The notes beneath the pieces were generated by a model, which saw only the letters and a program-made list of their open reading frames with translations, ran no database searches and was not told the DNA's origin. Below, one piece after another: positions 1 to 10,343 of a stretch of DNA of 64,000 bases (positions are counted from its first letter, which is position 1; each line of letters begins with the position of its first letter). Location: the NCBI RefSeq assembly GCF_913773735.1, contig NZ_CAJYEB010000034.1:62001-126000 (forward strand). Reading direction: 5' to 3'. The position numbers were made by a program, and so were the translations under genes. The DNA comes from an uncultured Massilia sp. Lineage in GTDB: Bacteria; Pseudomonadota; Gammaproteobacteria; Burkholderiales; Burkholderiaceae_D.

Positions 1-535
1 TATTTCTCCAATACCATCTCTTTTTTGTTGCTACTAAACCCACTAAACACGACAAAAACCTAGGGCCGCATCCGGGACATCGAAGAATTATACCTACGAA
101 TTCTTTTTTGCACATACATTTTTGTACCTTCAAGAAGGTGCTAACTGCCTGTAAAAACAAGTAAAGCTGGGCATCGGCAAGGTATGCGGGAAGGCGGCCC
201 GGAACGGGCTGGAAGGGGCGTTTGAAAGCGTTGGATCGTGTCCTTTCATAATATGTGGAACGTAAGGGGAAGGGGGCACTTTGCCATATTTTCGATGCTG
301 ATTTTATATCCTGGCGAATTACGTTTGCCGGGCGACGTGCCTTTCTACTAACTATATCCAAGTTTCATCGCCACGTGCGTACTGTTGAGCCTGCCTATAC
401 AAGCACGGGTATAAGATGACCTTATGGCAACATCTCGCATCGCTATGGCTGACCGGACACGCCCGGGAGTAGTAGGACTACATCAAGACGGCATCGGAAG
501 GGTGCCCAGGTTGGACACGGATGAGGCGGGAAAGT
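1..535. other. left-edge intergenic region, no gene seen
   Basis: No convincing coding frame. The first 400 bases are clearly AT-richer than the genes to the right. An AT-rich inverted repeat (AAGAATT at 83-89 with AATTCTT at 99-105, followed by more Ts) could be a weak plus-strand terminator for a gene outside the window; confidence in that is low. The short frames here have no family signature. Confidence 0.5.
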
Positions 536-557
536 GCCCGTACCGGACGGTACGGGC
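536..557 (-). terminator. hairpin just downstream of spoVR
   Basis: A perfect 9-bp inverted repeat (GCCCGTACC, loop GGAC, GGTACGGGC) starts 8 bases after the spoVR stop codon. On the minus strand it is followed only by a short T-containing stretch (CACTTTCCC), so it is a modest intrinsic terminator or an mRNA 3'-end-protecting hairpin for the prkA-yeaH-spoVR transcript. Confidence 0.5.
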
Positions 558-565
558 GGGATGGA

Positions 566-2095
566 TCAATACCGCGCGCGCTTTTCGCGCCGGCATTCGA
601 GGCTGCTCACGACGCGGCCCGACGGATCGACGGTTTCCAGGCGCACGTCGAAGCCCCACAGCCGGGCCACATGCTTGAGCACCTCGTGCGCCTGCTGGTT
701 CAGCGGGCGCCGCTGGAACTGCGTGTGGCGGAGCGTCAGCGCGCGGTCGTCGCGGGTATTGACCTGCCAGACCTGGATGTTCGGCTCGCGGTTGCCGAGG
801 TTGTACTGCTCGGCCAGCTGCTGGCGCACGTAGCGGTAGCCCGCTTCGTCGTGGATGGCCGAGATGGTCAGCTTGTCGCTGCGGTCGTCGTCCAGCACGG
901 CGAAGAAGTGGAAGTCGCGGATCAGCTTGGGCGACAGGTACTGGGCGATGAAGCTCTCGTCCTTGAAGTTGCGCATCGCAAAGTCGAGCGTCTTGAGCCA
1001 GTCGCTGCCGGCGATGTCCGGGAACCAGGCGCGGTCCTCGTCGGTGGGCTCCTGGCAGATGCGCTTGATGTCGCTCATCATGGCAAAGCCCAGCGCATAG
1101 GGGTTGATGCCATTGTAATAAGGACTGGTGGCCGGCGGCTGGTAGACGACGTTGGTATGGCTCTGCAGGAATTCCAGCATGAAGCCGTCGCCGACGATCC
1201 CCTCTTTATAGAGTTCCTGCAGGATCGTGTAGTGCCAGAAGGTGGCCCAGCCCTCGTTCATCACCTGGGTCTGGCGTTGCGGATAGAAATACTGGGAGAT
1301 CTTGCGCGTGATGCGCACCAGCTCGCGCTGCCAGGGTTCCAGCAGCGGGGCGTACTTCTCGATGAAGTAGAGCAGGTTTTCCTCGGGCTCGGGCGGGAAG
1401 CGCGGCGGCAGCTGGTCGCGCACCTGTTCCTCGCCGCGCCGCGGCAGGGTGCGCCACAGCTCGTTCACCTGGGACTGCATGTATTCCTCGCGCTCTTTCT
1501 GGCGCGCGGCTTCCTGCGACACGGACAGCTTGGCCGGCCGCTTGTAGCGGTCGACGCCGTAGTTCTGCAGCGCATGGCAGGAATCGAGCAATTCCTCGAC
1601 GGCGTCGATGCCATGGCGCTGTTCGCACTCGGCAATGTAGTTCTTGGCGAAGACCATGTAGTCGACGATGGCGTCGGCATCGGTCCAGGTGCGGAACAGA
1701 TAATTGCCTTTGAAGAAAGAATTATGGCCATAGGCCGCGTGCGCGATCACCAGCGCCTGCATGGTAAGGCTGTTTTCCTCCATCAGGTAGGCGATGCAGG
1801 GATTCGAGTTGATGACGATCTCGTAGGCCAGTCCCATCTGGCCGCGGCGGTAGCTCTTTTCCGTGCTGAGGAAATGCTTGCCGAACGACCAGTGACTGTA
1901 CGACACCGGCATGCCGACGGACGCATAGGCATCCATCATCTGCTCGGCCGTGATGATCTCGAGCTGGTTGGGGTAGGTATCCAGGCCGAACTTGCGGGCG
2001 ATCCGGCCGATTTCGTCGTGCGCCTGCTCGATCAGGTCGAATGTCCATTCGGACTGGTCGGGCAGGGCGCGCGGGTTGTTGGGATCTCTTGGCAT
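566..2095 (-). CDS. spoVR: SpoVR/YcgB family protein
   Basis: A 509-residue protein of the SpoVR (E. coli YcgB) family, at the usual family length. It opens with an Asp/Pro-rich leader and then the conserved aromatic and His-rich core (WSFGKHF, INSNPCIAYLMEEN, AHAAYGHNSFFKGNYLF), with the GWATFWHY motif near the middle. The biochemical role is unknown. In enterobacteria it is co-expressed with the YeaG kinase and YeaH in stationary phase or nitrogen starvation, and in Bacillus SpoVR affects spore cortex formation. It is the last gene of the minus-strand prkA-yeaH-spoVR set, 36 bases after yeaH, and is followed by a hairpin. The ATG is preceded by a GAGG-containing stretch. The family call is secure; the function is not known. 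Confidence 0.95.
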   Translation of the reverse strand: MPRDPNNPRALPDQSEWTFDLIEQAHDEIGRIARKFGLDTYPNQLEIITAEQMMDAYASVGMPVSYSHWSFGKHFLSTEKSYRRGQMGLAYEIVINSNPCIAYLMEENSLTMQALVIAHAAYGHNSFFKGNYLFRTWTDADAIVDYMVFAKNYIAECEQRHGIDAVEELLDSCHALQNYGVDRYKRPAKLSVSQEAARQKEREEYMQSQVNELWRTLPRRGEEQVRDQLPPRFPPEPEENLLYFIEKYAPLLEPWQRELVRITRKISQYFYPQRQTQVMNEGWATFWHYTILQELYKEGIVGDGFMLEFLQSHTNVVYQPPATSPYYNGINPYALGFAMMSDIKRICQEPTDEDRAWFPDIAGSDWLKTLDFAMRNFKDESFIAQYLSPKLIRDFHFFAVLDDDRSDKLTISAIHDEAGYRYVRQQLAEQYNLGNREPNIQVWQVNTRDDRALTLRHTQFQRRPLNQQAHEVLKHVARLWGFDVRLETVDPSGRVVSSLECRREKRARY

Positions 2096-2131
2096 GGGCG
2101 GGCCTCGTGGTTCATGGCTGCAAGTGGGCGT

Positions 2132-3403
2132 TTACTTTGGCTGCTTCTTGAAGAGTTCGCGGAACACCGGGTAGATGTCGGCCGGCGTCACGATCTTCTG
2201 CATGGCGAAGTTATGGTGCGTGGCCGCCACCTCGGCATACTGCTCCCACAGGTTCTGGGGCGGGCCGTCGGTGATCTCGACGTAGGTGTAGTACTGGACC
2301 CTGGGCATGATCGCGCTGGTGATGATCTGCTTGCACAGCACCGAGTCGTTGTCCCAGTTGTCGCCGTCCGAGGCCTGCGCCACGTAGCTGTTCCAGTCGC
2401 CATTGCTGTAGCGCTCGGAAATCACCTTGTTCAGCAGGTGCAGCGCCGACGACACCACGGTGCCGCCCGATTCGCGCGAGTGGAAGAACTCGTTCTCGTC
2501 GACCTCCGCCGCCGCGGTGTGGTGGCGGATGAAGACGACGTCGATCTTCTCGTACATGCGCTTGAGGAACAAATAGAGCAGGATGAAGAAGCGCTTGGCC
2601 GTGTCCTTGCGGCTTTCGTCCATCGAGCCGGAGACGTCCATGATGCAGAACATCACGGCGGCCGTCGACGGCTTGGGAATCTTGACCCGGTTGCTGTAGC
2701 GCAGGTCGATCGGGTCGATGAACGGGATCGCCAGCAGGCGCGTGTGCAGGTGGTGGATCTTGCGCCTGAGTTCCAGCACGCGCGGGTCGTCGTCGGGGAC
2801 GCCTTCCTCGCGCAGGTCGCGCAGTTCTTCCTCGAGGGCGGTGATGGTCTTGCGCGAGGGGCCGCCCACGGCGATGCGCCGCCCGAGCGCGCCGCGCAGC
2901 GAGCGCAGCACGTGGATGTTCGAGGGCGTGCCCGAGATGTTGTAGCCGGCGCGCTGGTTCTTGTAGTCGACGACCTGGGTGAGCTGGGTCTTGACCAGGT
3001 TGGGCAGCTCGAGGTCTTCGAAGAAGTAGTTCATGAATTCTTCGCGGCTGAGCTCGAAGATGAAATCGTCTTCGCTGGTCTGCTCGCTGTTGCCCGCCTT
3101 GCCGCGGCCGGCGCCGCCGCCGCCGCCGCGCGGGCGGTTGAACTGGTCGCCTTTCTGGTACTCGGTGTTGCCGGGGTTAACGGTTTCCCAGACACCGCCG
3201 TGCGCGTGTCCGAAGCGTGGTTCGTTCACGTCCTTGACGGGAATCGAAACCTTCTCGCCATTTTCGATATCGGTGATCGAGCGACCCTTGATCGCCCGGC
3301 CCACCGCATCCTTGATTTGCGCCTTGTAGCGGCGCAAGAAGCGTTCGCGGTTGACCGCAGACTTGTTCTTGCCCTGCAAGCGACGGTCGATAAGGTAAGT
3401 CAA
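2132..3403 (-). CDS. yeaH: YeaH/YhbH family protein (DUF444) with von Willebrand A-like domain
   Basis: A 423-residue DUF444 protein. The N-terminal part is basic and includes the family's RGGGGGAGRGK glycine-rich stretch (about residues 91-101). The C-terminal half has a von Willebrand A-type MIDAS motif (MDVSGSM, about residues 252-258) and later IRHHTAAAEVDENEF and the SGGT motif. It is cytoplasmic and presumed to be a partner or substrate of the PrkA/YeaG kinase; this is known only from co-occurrence and E. coli co-expression. The start is TTG at 3401-3403, fixed by a perfect AGGAGG six bases upstream; no ATG or GTG lies in a better position. It sits between prkA (265 bases upstream) and spoVR (36 bases downstream). 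Confidence 0.93.
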   Translation of the reverse strand: MTYLIDRRLQGKNKSAVNRERFLRRYKAQIKDAVGRAIKGRSITDIENGEKVSIPVKDVNEPRFGHAHGGVWETVNPGNTEYQKGDQFNRPRGGGGGAGRGKAGNSEQTSEDDFIFELSREEFMNYFFEDLELPNLVKTQLTQVVDYKNQRAGYNISGTPSNIHVLRSLRGALGRRIAVGGPSRKTITALEEELRDLREEGVPDDDPRVLELRRKIHHLHTRLLAIPFIDPIDLRYSNRVKIPKPSTAAVMFCIMDVSGSMDESRKDTAKRFFILLYLFLKRMYEKIDVVFIRHHTAAAEVDENEFFHSRESGGTVVSSALHLLNKVISERYSNGDWNSYVAQASDGDNWDNDSVLCKQIITSAIMPRVQYYTYVEITDGPPQNLWEQYAEVAATHHNFAMQKIVTPADIYPVFRELFKKQPK

Positions 3404-3409
3404 AACAGG

Positions 3410-3415
3410 CCTCCT
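3410..3415 (-). promoter_or_regulatory. Shine-Dalgarno that sets a TTG start for yeaH
   Basis: AGGAGG on the minus strand with a 6-base spacer to TTG at 3403. The strength and spacing of this site support a non-ATG start for yeaH. Confidence 0.8.
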
Positions 3416-3549
3416 GCTGAAATTCGCGGCGGGCCGGATTCCTTCCCGGTCCCTTCATAATAAACCTCCGCGCGGTAACATGCCTGACATTGCGGAAATC
3501 GGCGGCCTCACGCCACACTTTCATTCTCGATGCCAATCGTTGGCATAAC

Positions 3550-3667
3550 GGGGGCGCGAGAAACCGTAGCCTGCGGAAGCACAGTTGGCCGAGAGGCGCA
3601 GCCGTACTGTCGTACGGCGCGCATCGCAGGCCGACCGTGCGACGCGCGGTAGGTTTATCGAGCACCC
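3550..3667 (-). other. structured intercistronic element between prkA and yeaH
   Basis: It begins one base after the prkA stop codon. The outer arms (3550-3565 and 3652-3667) pair over 16 positions with three mismatches. Inside lie a perfect 7-bp hairpin (GCCGTAC at 3601-3607, loop TGTC, GTACGGC at 3612-3618) and a 10-bp hairpin with one mismatch (3619-3628 with 3638-3647). The spacer has no plausible coding frame. It could be an mRNA processing or stability element that uncouples prkA from yeaH, a small mobile palindromic element with imperfect terminal inverted repeats, or a small RNA. No target-site duplication is obvious. Confidence 0.5.
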
Positions 3668-3668
3668 A

Positions 3669-5591
3669 TCAAGAAGATTTCCTGACGCGCAGATACCATT
3701 CGCACAGCAGGCGCACTTGCTTCGGTGTGTAGCCCTTCTCGACCATGCGCGCGACGAAGTCGGCGTGCTTGGTGGCGTCCTCGGTGCTGGCCTTCGCATT
3801 GAACGAGATGACCGGCAACAGTTCTTCCGTATTCGAGAACATCTTCTTCTCGATGACGCTGCGGAATTTCTCGTAGCTGGTCCACGCCGGGTTCTTGCCG
3901 CCATTGGTGGCGCGGGCGCGCAGGGCGAAGTTCACGATTTCGTTCCGGAAATCCTTCGGGTTCGAGATGCCGGCCGGCTTCTCGATCTTTTCCAGTTCGG
4001 CGTTCAGCGATTCGCGGTCGAAGCTCTCGCCGGTGTCCGGGTCGCGGAATTCCTGGTCCTGGATCCAGAAGTCGGCGAACGTGACGTAGCGGTCGAAGAT
4101 GTTCTGGCCGTATTCCGAATAGCTTTCCAGGTAGGCCGTCTGGATTTCCTTGCCGATGAAGTCGACGTAGCGCTGCGCCAGGTGTTCCTTGATGTAGGAC
4201 AGGTAGCGCTGCTCGGTCTCGGGCGGGAACTGCTCGCGCTCGATCTGCTGTTCGAGCACGTACAGCAGGTGCACCGGGTTCGCCGCCACTTCCGTGTTGT
4301 CGAAGTTGAAGACTTTCGACAGGATCTTGAAGGCGAAGCGCGTCGACAGGCCGTTCATGCCTTCGTCCACGCCGGCGTAGTCGACGTATTCGTGCAGCGA
4401 CTTGGCCTTCGGGTCGGTGTCCTTGAGGTTCTCGCCGTCGTACACCAGCATCTTCGAATAGATGCTGGAATTCTCCGGGTCCTTCAGGCGCGACAGGATG
4501 GCGAACTGCGACATCATGCGCAGCGTGCCCGGCGCGCACGGCGCCTTGTCGAGCGAGGAATTGCGCAGCAGCTTGTCGTAGATCTTGATTTCGTCCGACA
4601 CGCGCAGGCAGTAGGGCACCTTGACGATGTAGATACGGTCGAGGAACGCCTCGTTGTTGCGGTTGTTGCGGAAGGTCTTCCACTCGGATTCGTTCGAGTG
4701 GGCCAGCACGATGCCCTCGAACGGGATCGCGCCGAAGCCCTCGGTGCCCTTGTAGTTGCCTTCCTGCGTGGCCGTCAGCAGCGGGTGCAGTACCTTGATC
4801 GGCGCCTTGAACATCTCGACGAACTCCATCAGGCCCTGGTTGGCCAGGCACAGGCCGCCGGAATAGCTGTAGGCGTCCGGATCGTCCTGCGAATAATCCT
4901 CGAGCTTGCGGATGTCGACCTTGCCGACCAGCGAGGAAATGTCCTGGTTGTTCTCGTCGCCCGGCTCGGTCTTGGCGATCGCGATCTGCTTCAGGATCGA
5001 CGGATAGCGCTTGACCACGCGGAACTTGTTGATGTCGCCGCCGAACTCGTGCAGGCGCTTGACGGCCCACGGGCTCGGCACGGTGCGCAGGTAGCGGCGC
5101 GGGATGCCGTAGTCTTCCTCGAGGATGGCGCCGTCCTCTTCCTCGTCGAACAGGCCGAGCGGCGACTCGTTGACCGGCGAACCCTTGATCGCGAAGAACG
5201 GCACCTGTTCCATCAGGTGCTTGAGCTTCTCGGCGATCGACGACTTGCCGCCGCCCACCGGGCCCAGCAGGTACAGGATCTGCTTGCGTTCTTCCAGGCC
5301 CTGGGCCGCGTGGCGGAAGTACGAGACGACCTGCTCGATCGCTTCCTCCATGCCGTAGAATTCGCGGAACGCGGGGTACGTCTTGATGACCTTGTTGGCG
5401 AAGATGCGCGACAGGCGCGGGTCGAGGCGGGTGTCGACCAGGGTGGGTTCGCCGATGGCGGCCAGCATGCGCTCGGGGGCGCTGGCGTAAGTCAGGGGAT
5501 CCTTCTTGCAGAGCTGGAGATACTCGGACAGCGAGTATTCCTCTTCCCGGGTACGCTCGTAGCGGGCTGCGTAATTATCGAATATGGTCAT
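3669..5591 (-). CDS. prkA: PrkA/YeaG family serine protein kinase
   Basis: A 640-residue protein, the normal length for PrkA (E. coli YeaG). The N-terminal AAA+-like PrkA domain carries a Walker A motif (GPVGGGKSS, about residues 110-118), acidic DEEEDG and EEDYG stretches, and an SNESEW segment; the C-terminal PrkA kinase-like domain follows. The family is a cytoplasmic Ser/Thr protein kinase or AAA+ ATPase involved in stationary-phase and nutrient-stress physiology. The ATG is preceded by AGAGGA at 8-base spacing. It is the first gene of the prkA-yeaH-spoVR set, and the 616-base upstream region should hold its promoter. No clear sigma-54 -24/-12 pair was found there, although E. coli yeaGH is reported to respond to nitrogen stress. 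Confidence 0.96.
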   Translation of the reverse strand: MTIFDNYAARYERTREEEYSLSEYLQLCKKDPLTYASAPERMLAAIGEPTLVDTRLDPRLSRIFANKVIKTYPAFREFYGMEEAIEQVVSYFRHAAQGLEERKQILYLLGPVGGGKSSIAEKLKHLMEQVPFFAIKGSPVNESPLGLFDEEEDGAILEEDYGIPRRYLRTVPSPWAVKRLHEFGGDINKFRVVKRYPSILKQIAIAKTEPGDENNQDISSLVGKVDIRKLEDYSQDDPDAYSYSGGLCLANQGLMEFVEMFKAPIKVLHPLLTATQEGNYKGTEGFGAIPFEGIVLAHSNESEWKTFRNNRNNEAFLDRIYIVKVPYCLRVSDEIKIYDKLLRNSSLDKAPCAPGTLRMMSQFAILSRLKDPENSSIYSKMLVYDGENLKDTDPKAKSLHEYVDYAGVDEGMNGLSTRFAFKILSKVFNFDNTEVAANPVHLLYVLEQQIEREQFPPETEQRYLSYIKEHLAQRYVDFIGKEIQTAYLESYSEYGQNIFDRYVTFADFWIQDQEFRDPDTGESFDRESLNAELEKIEKPAGISNPKDFRNEIVNFALRARATNGGKNPAWTSYEKFRSVIEKKMFSNTEELLPVISFNAKASTEDATKHADFVARMVEKGYTPKQVRLLCEWYLRVRKSS

Positions 5592-7218
<1,627 letters not shown>

Positions 7219-7235
7219 CCACGGACGGGCGCCCG

Positions 7236-9767
7236 ATGCTGATCCAATCCCTGCGGATGACCGCGCGCGACTGGCGCGCCGGCGAACTGCGCTTCCTGCT
7301 GGTGGCGCTGGTGGTGGCGGTATCGGCCCTCACCGCGGTCGGCTTCTTCGTCGACCGCATGAGGAGCGGCCTGGACCGCGACGCGCGCCAGTTGCTGGGC
7401 GCCGACCTGCTGGTCAACGCCGACCAGCCGCTGCGCCAGGACTGGCGCGACGAAGCCAGGAAGCGCGGCCTGGCGCTGGCCGACACCGTCACCTTCCCCA
7501 GCATGGCGCAGGCCGGGCAGGGCGTCGATTCGCAGGCGCTGCTGGCATCGGTGAAGGCGGTGTCCGCCGGCTATCCGCTGCGCGGCGAGGTGCGCACCAC
7601 CACCAGCGTCGAGGATGCCAGCGAGGCGCTCGGCGACCGCGCCGAGGGCGTGCCGGCGCCGGGCACGGTCTGGGTCGACGTCAACCTGCTGCCGCCGCTG
7701 AAGGCCAAGGTCGGCAGCACCATCCAGCTGGGCGACAAGTCCTTCCGGATCGCGCGCCTGATCGCGACGGAACCGGACCGCGGCGCCTCGTTCGCGAACT
7801 TCGCGCCGCGCGTGATGCTGGCGCTGGACGACCTCGCGGCCACGGGCCTGGTCGACAACTATGCGCGCGTCATCTGGCGGATGCAGGTGGCCGGGCCGTC
7901 GGCCAACGACCCGCGCGCCGTGCAGGACTACGAACGGTGGCTGCGCGCGCGCATCGCGCGGGACAACGTCAAGGGCGTGCGCATCGAGACGCTGGAAAAC
8001 GGCCGGCCCGAGATGCGCAACACGATCGACCGCGCCGAGCGCTTCCTGTCGCTGGTCGGCCTGCTGTCGGCGATGCTGGCGGCGGTGGCCGTGGCGATGG
8101 CGGCGCGCCGCTTCATGCAGCGCCACCTCGACGCGGTGGCCATGCTGCGCTGCCTGGGCATGACCCAGAACGAGGTCGGCATCCTGTTCCTGGTCGAGTT
8201 CGCGCTGGTGGGCCTGGCCGGCAGCGTGCTGGGCGTGCTGGTCGGCTTCGGCGCCCACTTCGTGCTGCTCGAGCTCGTGCGCAACCTGATCCCGGCCGCG
8301 CTGCCGCCGGTGTCGATCCTGCCGGCGCTGCAGGGCATCGCCACCGGCATGCTGCTGCTGGTGGGCTTCGCGCTGCCGCCCGTCCTGCAACTGCGCAACG
8401 TGCCGCACAACCGCGTGATCCGGCGCGAGCAGGCCGCGCCGCGCCCCGCCGCGCTGGCGACCTACGGCCTGGGCACCGTGGTGTTCGTCGGCCTGCTGCT
8501 GTGGCAGTCCGGCGACCTGAACCTGGCCCTGCTGGCGGCCGGCGGCTTCCTCGGCGGCTTCGCCGTGTTCGCGCTGGTCGGCTGGCTGGCGCTGCTGGGC
8601 CTGCGCCGCCTGCGCAACCTGTTCGCCCACCAGGGCTGGCGCTTCGCCATCACCTCGCTGCAGCGCCGGCCCGGCGCCACCGTCGTGCAGATCGTCTCGC
8701 TGTCGCTGGGCCTGATGGCGCTGCTGGTGCTGACCGTCGTGCGCGGCGACCTGATGGCGGCCTGGCGCCTGTCCACGCCGGCCGACGCGCCGAACCGCTT
8801 CATCATCAACATCCAGCCCGACCAGCGCGACGGCGTGGCGCGCCAGATCCGCGCCGCCGGCGTGGCTGATCCCACGCTGTATCCGATGATCCGCGGGCGC
8901 CTGGTGGCGGTGAACGGCGATCCGGTGACCAAGGACACCTACACCGACGACCGCGCGCGCGGCCTGGCCGAGCGCGAGTTCAACCTGTCCAGCACGGCCG
9001 ACCTGCCGGCCGGGAACGAAATCTCGGGCGGCGCCTGGTACCGCGACGCGCCCGGCGTGGCCGAGGCCTCGGTGGAGCAGGGCCTGGCGCGCACGCTGCG
9101 CCTGAAACTGGGCGACACCATGCGCTTCGACATGGGCGGGCAGGTCGTGGAAGCGCGGATCACCAGCCTGCGCAAGCTCGAATGGGGCTCCATGCGCGCC
9201 AACTTCTTCGTGATCATCAACCCGGCCGCGATGCGCGACGCGCCCACGACCTACATGACCGCGTTCCACCTGCCGGCCAAGGGGATCGGCCTGGCCAACA
9301 GCCTGACGCGCGCCTACCCGAACCTGACCGTGATCGACGTCAGCGGCATCATCCGCCAGCTGCAGGACGTGCTCGACCAGGTCGTCGTCGCCGTCGAGTT
9401 CCTGTTCCTGTTCACGCTGGCCTCCGGCGTGCTGGTGCTGTACGCGGCGCTGATGGGGTCGCAGGCCGAGCGCACGCGCGAGGCGGGCCTGCTGCGCGCG
9501 CTGGGCGCCACGCGCGGCCAGCTGGCGCAGGCGCAGCGGATCGAGTTCGCGCTGGTCGGCGCGCTGTCGGGCCTGCTGGCGGCATCGGGCGCGGCGGCGC
9601 TGGGCTGGGCGCTGGCCGAGTACCAGTTCAAGTTCCCGTGGCGCTTCGAGCCCGGGGTGTGGGCGGTCGGGCTGGCGGCCGGCGCGGCGTGCGCGCTGGT
9701 GGGCGGGTGGCTTGGGCTGCGCAACGTGTTGCGGCAGCCGCCGTTGCAGACGCTGCGCGAGGCCTAG
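7236..9767 (+). CDS. YbbP-like FtsX-family ABC transporter permease
   Basis: An 843-residue inner-membrane protein. It has an N-terminal membrane anchor (about residues 20-45) followed by a large periplasmic MacB-PCD-like domain. A first FtsX block of hydrophobic segments lies at about residues 265-390, with two further helices near 410-470. A second periplasmic domain follows, and a C-terminal FtsX block lies at about 710-835. This is the architecture of the YbbP/LolE-like permease (COG3127) that works with the ATPase YbbA in lipid or lipoprotein handling. No ATPase gene is next to it, so the partner must be encoded elsewhere. It starts 17 bases after the deaminase stop and is likely co-transcribed with it. 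Confidence 0.88.
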   Translation: MLIQSLRMTARDWRAGELRFLLVALVVAVSALTAVGFFVDRMRSGLDRDARQLLGADLLVNADQPLRQDWRDEARKRGLALADTVTFPSMAQAGQGVDSQALLASVKAVSAGYPLRGEVRTTTSVEDASEALGDRAEGVPAPGTVWVDVNLLPPLKAKVGSTIQLGDKSFRIARLIATEPDRGASFANFAPRVMLALDDLAATGLVDNYARVIWRMQVAGPSANDPRAVQDYERWLRARIARDNVKGVRIETLENGRPEMRNTIDRAERFLSLVGLLSAMLAAVAVAMAARRFMQRHLDAVAMLRCLGMTQNEVGILFLVEFALVGLAGSVLGVLVGFGAHFVLLELVRNLIPAALPPVSILPALQGIATGMLLLVGFALPPVLQLRNVPHNRVIRREQAAPRPAALATYGLGTVVFVGLLLWQSGDLNLALLAAGGFLGGFAVFALVGWLALLGLRRLRNLFAHQGWRFAITSLQRRPGATVVQIVSLSLGLMALLVLTVVRGDLMAAWRLSTPADAPNRFIINIQPDQRDGVARQIRAAGVADPTLYPMIRGRLVAVNGDPVTKDTYTDDRARGLAEREFNLSSTADLPAGNEISGGAWYRDAPGVAEASVEQGLARTLRLKLGDTMRFDMGGQVVEARITSLRKLEWGSMRANFFVIINPAAMRDAPTTYMTAFHLPAKGIGLANSLTRAYPNLTVIDVSGIIRQLQDVLDQVVVAVEFLFLFTLASGVLVLYAALMGSQAERTREAGLLRALGATRGQLAQAQRIEFALVGALSGLLAASGAAALGWALAEYQFKFPWRFEPGVWAVGLAAGAACALVGGWLGLRNVLRQPPLQTLREA

Positions 9768-9791
9768 GGGTCAGAGCCTGGTGTTCAGCCT

Positions 9792-9824
9792 TAGGGTGCG
9801 CACCCCGTGCGCACCATCGCGTCC
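9792..9824 (+). repeat. REP-like palindrome, variant stem
   Basis: TAGGGTGCGCAC, loop CCC, GTGCGCACC, then ATCGCGTCCA. The stem at 9795-9803 and 9807-9815 is a perfect 9 bp. The flanks (TAGGGT before, CGCGTCCA after) match the REP elements near the RAYT gene, but the inner stem bases differ with pairing kept. It lies between the permease and globin genes. Confidence 0.6.
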
Positions 9825-9903
9825 ACATGGCCCCTGTTGCGTCGCGCCGACCATGGACAATCCGCCCACCCACGGCGCGCATCCGCTGCGCTATCATGGA
9901 CAA

Positions 9904-10335
9904 ATGTCCGATACCAAAGAAACCTCCCCGACGAACACCGTCGACGTCCAGGAAGCCGAATCGATGTACGAGATCATCGGCGGCGAAGCGCGCCTGCGCG
10001 AGCTGGTCGACCGCTTCTACGACATCATGCAGCTGGAGCCGGATTTCGCCGGCATCCACGCGATGCATCCGGTGCCCAACGACAGCTCGCGCGACAAGCT
10101 GTTCCTGTTCCTGTCCGGCTGGATGGGCGGTCCCAACCTCTACATCGAGAAATACGGCCATCCGATGCTGCGCGCGCGCCACCTGCCGTTCGCGATCGGC
10201 ACGTCGGAGCGCGACCAGTGGCTGCGCTGCATGGCGATGGCGCTGGAAGACATGGGCTACGACTACGACGTGCGCCTGTCTCTGATGCAGGCCTTCTTCC
10301 AGACCGGCGACTGGATGCGCAACCGCCCCCACTGA
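9904..10335 (+). CDS. group II truncated haemoglobin
   Basis: A 143-residue cytoplasmic haem protein of the 2/2 globin family, group II (TrHbO type). The core starts with YEIIGGEARLRELVDRFYDIM, which includes the B10 tyrosine; the proximal-histidine region is RARHLPFAIG, and the group II tryptophan G8 is in DQWLRCM. Family members bind oxygen and NO and are linked to NO or peroxide stress and low oxygen. There is a short unstructured N-terminal extension of about 20 residues. The ATG has no strong Shine-Dalgarno. It is separated from the permease by a REP-like palindrome and is followed 8 bases later by rmuC. Confidence 0.92.
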   Translation: MSDTKETSPTNTVDVQEAESMYEIIGGEARLRELVDRFYDIMQLEPDFAGIHAMHPVPNDSSRDKLFLFLSGWMGGPNLYIEKYGHPMLRARHLPFAIGTSERDQWLRCMAMALEDMGYDYDVRLSLMQAFFQTGDWMRNRPH

Positions 10336-10343
10336 GCGCGACC

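Noticed and set aside
521..3460. A 979-codon plus-strand open frame opposite spoVR and yeaH
   Set aside because: It is antisense to two well-supported genes and its Val/Leu/Arg/His-rich, motif-free sequence is the usual product of high-GC antisense reading.
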